Origin: Cladosporium sp. IMV 00045
Lineage: Eukaryota > Ascomycota > Dothideomycetes > Cladosporiales > Cladosporiaceae
Assembly: GCA_001931905.2 (NCBI GenBank)
Contig: MSJI02000519.1
Coordinates: forward strand, 1-64,000
Reading direction: 5' to 3'
Length of the DNA: 64,000 nucleotides
Position 1 is the first letter of the stretch, and each line of letters begins with the position of its first letter. Positions 20,961 through 32,596 of this stretch are shown here, piece after piece. The translations under genes and the position numbers were made by a program. Under the pieces are notes generated by a model. It made no database searches, had not been told where the DNA came from, and saw only the letters and a program-made list of their open reading frames with translations.

Positions 20961-23573
20961 CTATAACATCAACACGTCCGGCTCGCCTCCCAATCCCTCA
21001 ATACCCTGTGCGCCATAAATCTTCAAAGGAACGGCGATCTCGAAAGTCTCAGCCATCAGCCTTTCCTTGGCCAGGAGGCTAGTCCCTCTTTCGTCTCTGC
21101 CGACTTCTTCGAGTAGCTCCGCGCGCCCCTCCTGCCTTTCCTCCGACCACGACATCGCGGCGGCTTGTCGCTCGGTAGTGAACTCGACGCGAAGACTCCA
21201 TGCCAAGCTGACGCCAGTCGTCTCGAAAGACGGCGTTGCTTGCGCGGGAATGGCGAGGCTGAAACTGATCGAGCGGGCGAAAAGAGCGTTCTCTCGCGCG
21301 GAAGCGTGGACCTTCCGTGTCACGCGTTGGATGGACGAGCTGCTGCGTAGAGCCAGGGACGGATCGACTCGCTCTGCTGATTCGAGTTCTAGGTTCACTG
21401 TGAAGGTGGGCGCTTGTTCTGAATCTCCAGGTGAAGGCAGCGGCGTAGTGAAGTCGACGGTTCCGATGATTATCTCGCCGAGTCGATATGCGGGACGCAG
21501 AAGGGTAAGGACTGCTACTGGCTGACCCGAACGAGATATATTGAATCGGTTGGAACTTTGAGATGTCCCTGGTTGGCTTGTTCGGTTCGAGCGGAGGATC
21601 GCGAAATCGATGGATTCTTTGGTTGTTGTCGGCTGCGGTTCGGCCTGGCTTTGTCTGCGTGATATGGAAGGCGACAGCGCTGGTGATATCGGTGAAGTTG
21701 GCGACAAAAGGGCGCCGTTCTCATCCATTGGGGATTCTAAGAGCCTCTCTGTGTAGCGCAGGAAGTCTTCCAGACCTTGTTTGGGAGGTTTTGGTTTTTG
21801 ATCTCCCTTGGGAGGGAAAAAAGGTTGCATGGTCGTTGATGTTAGCGGCGCCGATATGCTCTTTGTCCTTGCAGAGTCTTGTAAGATGATATAAGGGGAC
21901 ATCAGGTCATGACCCAGGACCTCCCCACGGCTATTGACGCTGCCCAGAACACGAAATGGTATCTCGATTTGCTTGACTGGTTGCCCTCCAGGTCGCTGGA
22001 TTCCTAACGAGATGTGGTATGAGACTTTGATTGCTCTTCCACGGAAGGTAGGCGGTAGACCTCGAGGCAAGGCAAATCGGTAGTGATAGCTTGCGCTTTC
22101 GCCAGGAGCAAGACATAGATCAACGAAGAGCAAGCTTTGTGGCGTTGAAAGTAGCGGCACCACTTTCGAGCTTGCAGCTGCTTTCATCTGTGCAATCGAA
22201 CTCATGTCATCCCCTCCGAGTAGTCCTCCTATTGATTCACCAATATTGCCCCAGCTGAATGCGCCAAACATACCAGAAGCTCGTTTTGAGCGCTCAACGC
22301 CAATGACACCGCCACCGCCTTGTACACCTTTACGTTTGACGTCTTCAAATGGAGCACCATTCACCAAGCTGCCTTCCAGAGTAAAGTGGCCCATTGTTTG
22401 AGCGTGACCCATCATGAGCGTTTCGGGCTCCGCTGGAGTGATGCTGGGCTTTCTCGACCGCGACGGCAGGCGGGAATGTGGTTGGCTCGGAAGAAGTCGT
22501 CCATTGGCTTGGTTTTGGTATGGAAGCTCGGAAGCAAGTGTTTCGTCGCTATTATTGTCCATGCTGTAGAACTCGCCGCTGCTACGAGGTGTTCCGCCCG
22601 CTGAAGACTCCGTTATTACTCTAGATATGGGATTGAGATTACTCATAGGGCCGGACCAGCCCTCTGGTGGTCGAGGGGACGTGCCGCGATTTTGACTAGA
22701 ATGCATATTCGAATGTGTTCTGATGGGTTTCGGTGGGGAGTGCTGAGGGGATGTTTGATTTGTCGTGGGCTGTGGGCGTGGTGGAAACTCGAAATTTGGG
22801 CTGAGTCCACCACTCATCGCAGACGGACTTCTTCTGTGGCCTCCAGGTCGAGGCGTAAAGTCCGCTGAGACGGTTCCGGGCCTTCGCCTTGGTGGCTGAA
22901 GGGACGCAGGCTCTCCTTGTCCTCTAGGAGTTCCTTGAGGTATAAATGACTCGTTCAAAGGCGAAGGTTGTCTGAATGATGTCGGCGTTGTGACAAGATA
23001 TGGAGAAGGTAAGGGCGGCGGTTTGGAAGTGACCTGCAAGCTCGTACTCCTGGTGTGTCCCCTATTCGGCCTCTTGTTTGCTACAGGTGCAGAAGGTACT
23101 CGACTCTCGCTGGGCGCCTCGCTCCCCAGAGACATGATTGAAAGAGAACGACCATGCCCCTTTGCAGTTGCTGGACGAGCTGAAGTGGGAGTTCGACTAG
23201 GCATCGGTGCACTTTGCAGACCATTGCTATGCGGTCCTCCCCTTGAAGGTGCACTGAGAACATTGAGCGACAAAGCTGGCCTATGACCTCTGGATTGAGA
23301 GGCGTTCCTTGAACCCGAAAAGGACGGTGCCCAGCTTGCTTGTACACTGCTCTGAACCAAAGACGATCTTCTGCTGGCAGTAACCGAGGGTGCTCTGGAG
23401 AATCCATTGGCATGGGGTGTTTGCGCATCATCCTTCTCTTGCGCCTCCTGGCCTGGCGGGTTCGCGATGTTTTTAAAGGTAATTATACATTCGACATCCT
23501 CTCCAGCATAGATGCTAGGTTCCCTCCAGTGGACGAACGCACGGATATTCGAGGGCGGCGGTGGTGGAGGCAT
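20961..23573 (-). CDS. RGP1: Rgp1, subunit of the Ric1-Rgp1 Ypt6/Rab6 GEF
   Basis: Single exon, 870 residues, ATG at 23573. The N-terminus NIRAFVHWREPSIYAGEDVE followed by CIITFKN is the arrestin-like start of Rgp1 proteins. After a long, poorly conserved Ser/Pro/Arg-rich linker (about residues 40-420) comes the second conserved part: SLLFVDLCLAPGESASYHY, FRGRAIKVSYHISLGIQR and VLTLLRPAYRLGEIIIGTVD, ending with VPLKIYGAQGIEGL. Rgp1 with Ric1 activates the Golgi GTPase Ypt6 (Rab6) for endosome-to-Golgi traffic. The linker is typical of fungal orthologs, which are longer than the yeast protein. Confidence in the family is high, in the exact ends good. Confidence 0.9.
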   Translation of the reverse strand: MPPPPPPSNIRAFVHWREPSIYAGEDVECIITFKNIANPPGQEAQEKDDAQTPHANGFSRAPSVTASRRSSLVQSSVQASWAPSFSGSRNASQSRGHRPALSLNVLSAPSRGGPHSNGLQSAPMPSRTPTSARPATAKGHGRSLSIMSLGSEAPSESRVPSAPVANKRPNRGHTRSTSLQVTSKPPPLPSPYLVTTPTSFRQPSPLNESFIPQGTPRGQGEPASLQPPRRRPGTVSADFTPRPGGHRRSPSAMSGGLSPNFEFPPRPQPTTNQTSPQHSPPKPIRTHSNMHSSQNRGTSPRPPEGWSGPMSNLNPISRVITESSAGGTPRSSGEFYSMDNNSDETLASELPYQNQANGRLLPSQPHSRLPSRSRKPSITPAEPETLMMGHAQTMGHFTLEGSLVNGAPFEDVKRKGVQGGGGVIGVERSKRASGMFGAFSWGNIGESIGGLLGGDDMSSIAQMKAAASSKVVPLLSTPQSLLFVDLCLAPGESASYHYRFALPRGLPPTFRGRAIKVSYHISLGIQRPGGQPVKQIEIPFRVLGSVNSRGEVLGHDLMSPYIILQDSARTKSISAPLTSTTMQPFFPPKGDQKPKPPKQGLEDFLRYTERLLESPMDENGALLSPTSPISPALSPSISRRQSQAEPQPTTTKESIDFAILRSNRTSQPGTSQSSNRFNISRSGQPVAVLTLLRPAYRLGEIIIGTVDFTTPLPSPGDSEQAPTFTVNLELESAERVDPSLALRSSSSIQRVTRKVHASARENALFARSISFSLAIPAQATPSFETTGVSLAWSLRVEFTTERQAAAMSWSEERQEGRAELLEEVGRDERGTSLLAKERLMAETFEIAVPLKIYGAQGIEGLGGEPDVLML

Positions 23574-24587
23574 GGTGATGGAAGTAAGGGAGCAGCTTCC
23601 CGCTCACAGGTGTGCATGGCATCGTACAGACTCGGGCATGTCTGTCCGTGCAAAAGGTTCAAAGGAGTGGCAGGGTCGCGGTCATGATGGTGGATGGGAG
23701 TAGTAAGAGATATTATTATTGAGGTGGATAGGTGCTTCGCAATCGGACTCAGGCGCAGTCCTCCAAATGAGGCCCCGACTGCGCTGGAGAGTGACGACGA
23801 TGGCTCGGATGGGTCTTGGGTCTTGGGGGTAGAGAGGATCCGCATATGGAGGTCTCATCTCGGCAAGCCCGCTTTCCCAATCCCTGACAAGCGAGCTTTC
23901 TCGCGTGTTGTCGACCTCATGGATGAAGTGGTAGGCGTATGTCTTCTTCAATTTACTTTTGCGGGCAGTATTATACTTCACTGTACTACTCATGTGATGA
24001 CTTGTGACGCTATTTGGTGCATCCTGAGTCTGGAGAGACATCGCCTAGGTTTCGCCATTCTACACCATATGCACGGCCCGTGAGGCTTGACAGTGATGGA
24101 CTTGTGTTCACTTCTGAATGAAGTGCACGAGACGGACAAACGAGATTGGCAACGATGAGTACAAATCTACTAAAGATGCTGCGTAGAATATGTTACTGAT
24201 GTTGGTGATGAGTGTCTTTTGCCTTGGATGTTTCTGTCGATCGAAAGGACGCAGATAAGAGTTGACAACAGAACCTCCTGCTTACAGGTATGCTACAACT
24301 GTAGACAGTTTGCTACGAGAAACGAGGGCTTGAATAAATATACAATTCATGATCATGTATCTTTGATGGTTATCATCATGGACATGTCCTTGATGGAGAT
24401 TGCTTTGATAGAAGCCTCAGGCACCAAGATAACGACGCCAAGTCGGCGGGAGTGGCCTCGCTCCCGTCCCGTTCGCAAAGCCCACCCACGATTTCCCTTT
24501 GCTCGAACTTCTCAAATTTGCCCTTTTGATCTTCTCGACAAGCGACCTTCGAACCACCAACGGCCATACCATCGTCGACCCGACAAG
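23574..24587. promoter_or_regulatory. Divergent promoter region, RGP1 / eS6
   Basis: About 1 kb separates the starts of RGP1 (-) and the eS6 ribosomal protein gene (+). The frame of eS6 is open upstream to 24219, but homology begins only at the ATG at 24588. No separate gene is supported. Confidence 0.45.
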
Positions 24588-25476
24588 ATGAAGTTGAACA
24601 TCTCCTACCCGGCCAATGGCTCCCAGAAGCTCATCGAGATCGAAGATGAGCGTAAGCTCCGCGTCTTCATGGACCGCCGCATGGGTCAGGAAGTCCCTGG
24701 CGACTCCGTCGGTGACGAGTTCAAGGGCTACGTTTTCCGCATCACTGGCGGTAACGACAAGCAGGGCTTCCCCATGAAGCAGGGTGTTATGCACCCGACC
24801 CGTGTGCGCCTCCTCCTCGGTGAGGGCCACTCCTGCTACCGCCCCCGCCGCACCGGCGAGCGCAAGCGCAAGTCCGTCCGTGGCTGCATCGTCGCCGCCG
24901 ACCTTGCTGTCCTCGCTCTCTCCATCGTCAAGCAGGGCGAGGCTGAGCTCCCCGGTCTTACCGACACCGTTCACCCCAAGCGTCTTGGTCCCAAGCGCGC
25001 CACGAAGATCCGCAAGTTCTTCGGTCTCAGCAAGGAAGACGATGTGAGTACCTCCCATGAGGCTCTATTCCTCTTCGCCAGCCCGTCTCCGTGCCTTATG
25101 GCTGCGGCGGGCTGAGTCTGAGACGATTCCAAGTTGCTAACGTGATTGTGATCTAGGTCCGCAAGTTCGTCATTCGCCGCGAGGTCCAGCCCAAGAAGGA
25201 GGGCGCCAAGCCCTACACCAAGGCCCCTCGCATCCAGCGTCTGGTCACTCCCCAGCGTCTCCAGCACAAGCGTCACCGCATCGCACTCAAGCGCCGCCAG
25301 GCCGAGGCCTCCAAGGACGCTGCCGTAAGTTCAGGAACAACAGCGAGAACGCTTGGGGATTTTCACTTACACATCCGCAGAACGAGTACGCCCAGATCAT
25401 GCACAAGCGTGTCGCCGAGGAGAAGGCCAAGCAGGCCGAGTTCCGCAAGCGCCGTGCCTCCAGCATGCGCAAGTAG
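24588..25476 (+). CDS. RPS6: 40S ribosomal protein eS6 (Rps6)
   Basis: Component of the small ribosomal subunit, 239 residues. Exons 24588-25043, 25157-25324 and 25381-25476; introns of 113 and 56 bp. The N-terminus [17 protein letters not shown] is the universal eS6 start, followed by [20 protein letters not shown], the [20 protein letters not shown] block, and RKFVIRREV just after intron 1. The C-terminus KRRASSMRK keeps the Arg-Arg-x-Ser-Ser sites phosphorylated downstream of TOR in yeasts. The start was chosen by homology, although the frame is open further upstream. Codon use is strongly biased to C-ending codons, as expected for a highly expressed gene. Confidence 0.98.
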
Positions 25477-26020
25477 ATTTCTATCCTTGCGTAGAAACAG
25501 AAGTCGAAGGTACCAGATGTTTAATCTGGGCCGGCGACCTGCGCCAGTGGTCAAGTCACTTTGATGAGAGTCTGCGCGTTCAGCGAGGTCACGCCCATAG
25601 TTATGGGCGAAAAAGTGTAGACGGAGTTGGGCTCTTCATAGCGACAATCAATGGCGGCCTTTCACGCTGCTGTACTCTGAATTTTTGATACCCCGATTTT
25701 TTTGTGAACATACCTCTTGATGATTTCCTTGATTCCATGACTTTCATATTCTCTTTTCACCTTCACAGTGAATTGTGAAAGCCTGACTCCACTGCGAATA
25801 TCTGCTTACGGCACATCTTCACTTTCTGGCCTTTCATATGTCAATTTTCGCTCAAACTTCCCTCCCGACCCCACCTTTTGCGCTTGCTAGCGCAAAGAAT
25901 TTCCGGTCCGACATCATGCTTTCAGGCTTCGTCGACACAGCTTTGCGACTCAGAACATTTCCCTCCCTTCCGACATGATACCCCGTTGCCCTTACCCGCA
26001 ACACACCACAACAGCCGGCC
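25477..26020. other. Intergenic, presumed PRS promoter
   Basis: This is 544 bp between eS6 and the PRPP synthetase gene, both on plus. It holds T-rich stretches but no coding frame or clear motif. Confidence 0.5.
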
Positions 26021-27186
26021 ATGGCTACCAACTCCATCAAACTCCTGACTGGCAACAGTCACGGTCAGCTCGCCAAACTGGTGGCTGACCGCCTCGGTAT
26101 CGAGCTGGCCAAGATCATGGTCCTGCAATACTCGAACAACGAGACCAGCATATCGATTGGCGAGAGTGTGCGTGACGAGGATGGTATGTGACCGCGAGTG
26201 ATGCGACGAGGAACATGGAACGGGAATGAGAACGAGAGCCACGGCTGACCGAGCGGCTACAGTCTTCATCATCCAGTCCACCGAGTCGCACAGCATCAAC
26301 GATCACATCATGGAGCTCCTCATCCTCATCAATGCCTGCCGCACCGCCTCTGCGCGCCGCATCACCGCCGTCCTGCCCAACTTCCCCTACGCCCGCCAGG
26401 ACAAGAAAGATAAGAGTAGGGCTCCTATCACAGCCAAACTCATGGCAAACATGCTGCAGACCGCCGGCTGCAACCATGTCATCACAATGGACCTGCACGC
26501 CAGCCAGATCCAGGGCTTCTTCAACGTGCCCGTCGACAACCTCTACGCAGAGCCTAGCACGCTCAGATGGATTCGCGAGAACTTAGTGCCCCAGGAATGT
26601 GTCATCGTCTCACCCGACGCTGGTGGAGCAAAGAGGTGAGAAGATACACTGACACGAGTCTCGTGAATATTTTTGCTGACTATGCAACCACAGAGCAACC
26701 GCCATCGCCGACAATCTCAACGTCGGCTTCGCTCTCATCCACAAGGAGCGCGCCCGTCCCAACGAAGTCAGTCGCATGGTGCTGGTCGGCGACGTAAAAG
26801 ACCGCACGGCCATCATCGTCGACGACATGGCCGACACCTGCGGCACTCTCTGCAAGGCAGCTGATGTTGTCATCGAGCACGGTGCTAAAGCCGCCATCGC
26901 CATCGTCACCCACGGTATCCTCAGTGGTGATGCGATCCAGAAAATCAACAACAGCAAGCTGAAGCACTTGGTCGTCACCAACACCGTGCCTCACGAGGAG
27001 AAGAAGGCGCTGTGTGACAGAATCGTCACTCTTGACATTTCACCTACCGTAAGCTTTGCTCCGTTTTTGTTTGTGAAAAGAAACACGTTTGCTAACATTC
27101 TCCCTCTCCAGCTCGCCGAAGCTTGCCGTAGGACTCACAACGGTGAGAGCGTGTCTTTCCTCTTCAAGCACGCACCCGTCGATTAA
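26021..27186 (+). CDS. Ribose-phosphate pyrophosphokinase (PRPP synthetase)
   Basis: Cytosolic enzyme making PRPP from ribose 5-phosphate and ATP, the precursor of nucleotides, His and Trp. 321 residues from four exons: 26021-26183, 26263-26635, 26694-27048 and 27112-27186. Motifs: [19 protein letters not shown] at the N-terminus, the [18 protein letters not shown] substrate region, [16 protein letters not shown] (ATP flexible loop), [22 protein letters not shown] (junction of exons 2 and 3), and the PRPP-binding loop [11 protein letters not shown]. The length equals yeast Prs2/Prs3/Prs4, without the long insertion of Prs1 and Prs5. Which of the fungal Prs paralogs it is cannot be settled here. 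Confidence 0.96.
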
Positions 27187-28364
27187 ATGCGAGAAAACGA
27201 AAAACGAAAAATCGGGAGGCTGTTGTGACGATATTCAATGGCTCTATTAGATGGCGCGGAGTTTGATTAAACCAACCTGGCTCTCTGTATTTCAAGAATG
27301 AAAAATAAAAAATCCAGGATCACCTTGACCACGGACATACTATTATCTCATCTGCACCTTACATGTATCTACAGATCCGAATGCAAGTGCGACATAAGCT
27401 GTCCCGCAGGTCGCATGCAGCGTAGATCTCGAGTCGTCAACACTTACCCGAAAAAGTCCCTGAGCATTTTTCGAAAACCACATAGCAGCTATACACCTAA
27501 TCTTTGCGACCATTTCCTCGCATGAAAAAAGTGTCCTCACACGTGTAGGAGTTTCACCCCAGTAAGACAGACATGGCCATGCTTAAGATCATTCGATGAG
27601 ATGCCTCCCCTCGATCAAAGGGCGTGGATTCATAGTTTTTTTTTTTTTTTTTTTTTTATCATCACGAGCTGACTGTGAACGGGGCAATTGAGCCGTGATT
27701 TCAATTCTCTTGCTTGTGAGTCGTGTATCTTCTTCACTATGCTAACAGATGCCCGTTTCTTGGGTGGATGGGGACAAGGCAGCGCGGAATGCATCTCCGA
27801 AAGAAAGGGCGCGGACTTCCAACGTCTTCCCTGTGCACCCGCATGCAACTCTTCCACGAATACCGCACGCACACGACCAAGCGGAGAAACAGGAGCGAAG
27901 TTTGTTCAAAATAAAGAGTATTATTACGGAATCGTTCAACTTGGTACAAAAACATTCAAACAACAAGCACCATCCGGCCAGCCGACGCGAGCGCCAGGCC
28001 GACAAAGCGTGTCTCGTGTGAGAGAGAAAGTCCGGGAACCCCATAGCACTCTGCGAGCAGAGCATGGTATCATCGCAGAAGAAAGAGAGAATAAGAAAGA
28101 AAGAAAAAAAAAAAAGTTAAGCAAATTCCCAAGACAAGCCCTCGCTATACGCCATCCAACCCGAGAGTGTTTTTGTGTTTCCCAATGTTTCCCAACTTGG
28201 GTATCCTGGTGGTCGTCATACGTTTTTTTTTTTGTCCTGTCGTGAGGGGGCGTTTTCCTTGGGGGGTGTTGGGGATATCGCAGAGAGAGTGTTAAGACAT
28301 TATGAGACGGAGCCCTGAGAGGCTCTCTCTACGCCGTTTGTATGTGGGTAGGTCGGGGCTGCAT
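27187..28364. other. Intergenic with poly-T and poly-A tracts
   Basis: This is 1.2 kb between the 3' ends of PRS (+) and the CFEM gene (-). It contains 22 T in a row at 27636-27657, a run of about 12 A near 28107, a shorter T run near 28221, and TACATGTA at 27360-27367. Open frames are short and overlapping; none is supported. Confidence 0.5.
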
Positions 28365-29677
28365 TTACAGAGCCAGGATCATGATGGCGGCGGCGCCGAT
28401 CAGACCGGGAGCGGCGGTCTGCAGGGCACCGGCGTTGCCGGAGGCGTCGGAGGCTGTGCATGTTTTGTTAGTATTGCAATCTTTAATTTTTGGCATGGAG
28501 GAGTGGATTAGTAGAACTTACCTTCCTCGGCAGCAGAGCTGGTCGCCTCAGAGCCGGCAGAAGACACATCGCTGGAAGCCTCGTCACCTGCGCTGCTGGC
28601 GGTCTCAGAAGCGCCTGACGCACCAGAGGAAGCATCAGAAGCACCTGAGCTCAGAGCAGAAGATGCACCAGAAGTGATGGAGCCGGCACCAGAAGTCGCG
28701 GAAGCACCAGCAGACCCGGCGCTGCCAGTCGCGCCACCGAGCGCACCAGCGAGAGCGCCACCGAGAGCACCGGCACCGACGGCACCTCCAAGAGCTGAGC
28801 CGGACAGAGTTGTCGAAGAGCCGTTGGCGGCGGCAACAACGCCACCAGCGGAGGGGAGAGCAGAGAACTCGACGCCGCTAACGCTGGTAGCATCGCCGCC
28901 AGCAGTGAGGGTGTTGGTGCCGAGAGCGTAGCCGGAGGTGCCGCCGTTGATCGCAGAGATACCGCCTGCAGCGGCCGCGCCAGTCTCGGTCGAGTTGTTG
29001 TCGCCAGTGACAGTGGAACTGTTCAATGGGTTAGAAAGGTTTCAGGGAATGAAGACTCGGGGTTATACTCACGTTTGAGTAGCAGTGCCGGAGCCGGAGG
29101 TACCACTAGCACCCGCACCAGTCTCGGTGGCGTTCGAGCTGTCAGATCCGCCGGCGGCAGAGGAAAGGATGGAAAGAGCGCTTCCAGTCGCGCTGGCGCT
29201 ACCGCTACCAGAGGCGGCAGAGGCGAGGGCGTCTGGTGTTGATGTTAGCGTTTGTGACAACTCAATCGGATGGCGACTTCACTTACTCTGGCAGTACTGA
29301 GTACCGAAAGCGATCACGGTGGCGGCATCGCTGGAGCTGCAGGCCTCGTTGGCGCAGTCACGAACACCGTAGCCGAAGTTGGGCTCGCGGCAGTAGCACT
29401 GAACATCGCCTTGACCGCAGCCGAACTGAGAGGTCGCGATGCCGAGCATGCTGTTGACGCAAGTGCGCTGTGGAAGAGCGTGTTAGTGTCTGGTTTCAGA
29501 CGGTGCAGTGAATGACCATTGATCGTTTGAGAGCATGTCGCAATATGGCAACGATGCAACGTACCAATGGCTCGACAATTGACAGGAATGACTTACACCG
29601 CAGTCGGGGAGAGAGTCGAGGCTCTGGGCGGCAACAATGGCGGCGCCAGCAGCGGCGAGAGCGAAAGAGGCCTTCAT
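28365..29677 (-). CDS. CFEM-domain secreted protein, probable GPI anchor
   Basis: Predicted cell-surface protein of 335 residues from five exons: 29677-29597, 29467-29287, 29232-29073, 29018-28522 and 28453-28365. An N-terminal signal peptide (MKASFALAAAGAAIVAAQS) is followed by a CFEM domain of about 65 residues. Its eight cysteines are spread as PDC, RTC, FGC, VQC, YC, RDC, EAC and YC, with an Asp-containing segment (GQGDVQCYC) at the usual haem/axial-ligand position. A long Ser/Ala/Gly/Thr-rich stalk of about 200 residues follows, with many potential O-glycosylation sites and a few N-x-S/T sites. The last 20 or so residues are hydrophobic (GLIGAAAIMILAL), fitting a GPI-addition signal. CFEM proteins act in haem/iron uptake, wall structure or host interaction; this sequence does not decide among them. 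Confidence 0.88.
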
Positions 29678-32596
29678 GTTGATGGTGATGTTCTTGTTGT
29701 TGGTGAACGGGTGAGTTGATGGATAGCGATCGATTGATACTCGATGTTGATGCTATGTGAAGGCTAGTGATTGAAGCTGACGGGCGGTGAGGCGACGACG
29801 CGGTTGTTAGTGATCGGTGAGAGGGTGGTGTGAGGAGAAGGGAAACGGAGCACATGCAGTGGGTGAGGGTTGGGTTTATGGACGGCGGACAGCGGACAGC
29901 GGGTCAATCAAGCAGGCGCGACGTCAGGCGTACAGTAGGGACGGGGAGAGAGCACTGACTACCTACACATGATTCCAACCAGGAAATGCAACTGCTGCAA
30001 CTGGGAATGGTGCTTGGATAGAGTGTGCTTGGACGCGCCGTGGCCTGGTGCTAACACCCTTGAACCCTGCACAACGGTCGGCGGCGCCAAAAAGGACCAT
30101 AGCTCGTGAACCTAGGCAGTATGTATCTTACTGCTCAGTAGTTCAGTAGTGCTCACCACCACACTGCTGTTGTAGCTCTTCCCGCTCCCCTCTCCCCCTC
30201 TCTCCCATCACTCTCAGTCTCAATCACTCTCAGTCATGCCGGCTGCTCACCACAGTAATAGCTCGATAGTCCCGTACCTCAGTGACTTTTCTCCACCAAG
30301 CTCACCTCACTTACTGTACCTCTTACTTACCGCAGCTCCAAGACAACCTTCATGAGCCCCTGCTGCAGGTACGCACAGGGCGCATGGCTACCTTATCCTT
30401 GGCCCGCATGCTTCTCGCGCGATCGTCGTCCTGCTCTACCGTCAAGCCGTCACTTTACTTTGCCGTGTGCGCTGGCCCCTCTTGAAAGCCCGTCCAGCCA
30501 GTTCACTTCCTCCATCTTCCCCGCAGGCCAATCGCCAATCGCCCATGCGCGCCTCGTCCTGCAGCCCAGACTTGCTTTTGCCCTGTTTTACCGCCTAGAT
30601 GCGTCTACTGAAGTGCACCAGCCCGAAGCATGCCGTCATTTTGTCTCGAGGCTTGAATCGAGCGCAGCCGTCTTCCTGTCGGTGCTCGTCACTCGTTCAT
30701 CAATCGGCGATCGCGTCCAGCATGTGAGGTGGCAATTCTCTCTCGATCCCCAACACCAGGTTTTTAGTCCGCGGCGCGCTGCAGCTCACACGAGCCTCAT
30801 CGAGCACCACCAAAATCACCCGCGGGCGGTAACGAGCGTTCACAAACAAGGCCCGGAAAACACAAGCAGATCGTTTCGCGTGGCACGACCGTACATACCC
30901 AGCCAGCGCTACTGCTGTGTCCCTATTCCGTTCCCTTTCTCCTGGCGCTTCCCACGCTTCGGCAATAGTACCTTGGCACATAAGGATGTATCAGATAGGT
31001 ATTATTCACTTCTCCAATCGACTATATTATTTTTCTCTCGGCTCTCTCCTTTGATGCCCTCGCTCCAGCCAGCGTTTGCAGGCGGGGCGTGTTTCTCTGG
31101 GTCAGCAACGTTCGGCGCCAATGAACCCTATCTGGCCAATTGCCTTGGTTGCTCGGTCCTAACCGAGTCAGATCATCACCGCACATGCGAACTCCACCAG
31201 CCACCGCATCTCTGCACACCGGAGCTTGACCTTCTTTCTTCCAAGGCACAACCCTGGCAATCATGCTTCTTTCAAATCAAAGTTGCGAGATACTTTTTGC
31301 GATCTATCGACGAATGTAACCTCACCCACCGAGGTTGAGGAGAGGCATGGTTGTTTCTTGATCCAACAAAATGGTATAGATCTAGGAATGTCACCACAAA
31401 CGACACACCCGCCCGATCTCCCCGCGCGCAAATCGGATCCTGCGAGCCTGCTCCCATTAGGTCCAAAGGACTGGAGCATGCTGCCGCTATGCGCCTGGTA
31501 CCTTGTACTGGTACCACCATCACTACTCCCAGATCTAATAAACCGTTCGCCCTGCAACTCCTTCAAATTTCCCCCGCGAAACGCTCCCCATGAATCCACC
31601 ACCTACCAATCACCAGCCTCCCAAACTCCCCTGAAGTAGAGTGGAAATCACCACCCCGCCACCCCAATACCCCAGCATCGGGTTGTCGCGCCTCTTCTCC
31701 TGATCGTGAAAGGCCAAGGCCTCATTTCCCATGCGCCCGCCCTATCAAGCCCTGTGAATCGTTTTCGTCTGCCGCGTTCAGTTTCCCACGTGTTTGGGAG
31801 AAATAACGTGTCTCGAGAGAGCGTGTGGTTCTCGTTCTCTCTCCTCTTCCACGCGCACGGAGCACACGTTCGAGCCTTTCTCGGTGGATAGAAGCCACTA
31901 CTGTTTGTGGCTTTTGTACAGCTCGCTCGGTTATCTCTGATAGATTTCCCACGTTGGACTCGCGCTCTTTGCTCAGGGAGAAGGAGAAACGCACACCATT
32001 ACTGCTTTGAAGTTATTATGTGATGGCATGCTACGAATGATGACATTTCACGAGCACGAGTCATTCCCACCCGATCTTCCCGTCTGCTCGTTCTCAAAAA
32101 GCCATCATACCGAACAGAAGCCGTGTCCATTCGAGACGGCTTGAGTCTGCAGACGATGCATTCGAGACCTCAATAATTGCTTTTCTTTCATGGCTTCGGT
32201 GAATCGGCGGTATTCGCGAAATCGGCGAGTCGAGGCATATCGTGCTCGCCCGTTCCGATTCATGGAGTTCCCGTCAAACCAACGGCAAGTGCTGGCCAGA
32301 CACGGGACGACCGAGCCGATGATGAGCTTCTGCGGCGTCTGTTCGCTGATGTCATCGCCCGGTGCGCGGGTGGCCTGACTGGGACTGCGATCACTGTTGT
32401 GTGGTTTGATCGCGACGGTAAATGGATCGGAGTCTTGAAAATCATCATCGGCGTTCGTTATTTGAGAAAGACGTCAATCAGCACCGCCTCGTAACCTGTC
32501 TGCCTCTATCATACCGTAGCTAGATATCTAAGCCTACCCATCCACGTGATCGCATCAACGGCATGAACTTCCTGAATGTATCGTGTCTCCCTCTCG
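29678..32596. other. 2.9-kb stretch without a supported gene
   Basis: The part next to 29677 is the CFEM promoter. Around 30170-30235 the plus strand is strongly CT-rich (CCCCTCTCCC, TCTCAGTCTCAATC), the look of a fungal core promoter or 5' leader. A plus-strand frame at 30352-31338 is open for 328 codons but has no protein-family look and is overlapped by open frames on the minus strand. A long non-coding transcript or 5' leader is possible. No repeat was seen. Confidence 0.4.

Noticed and set aside
24417..25058. 213-codon minus-strand frame opposite eS6
   Set aside because: Antisense shadow of a highly codon-biased ribosomal protein gene.
25044..25156. Possible box C/D snoRNA in eS6 intron 1
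   Set aside because: CTGA boxes occur near the end but no box C (TGATGA) or terminal stem is present.
30352..31338. 328-codon plus-strand frame
   Set aside because: No domain, low-quality composition rich in Ser, Pro, Arg and Cys, competing minus frames; kept only as a finding about the gene-free stretch.
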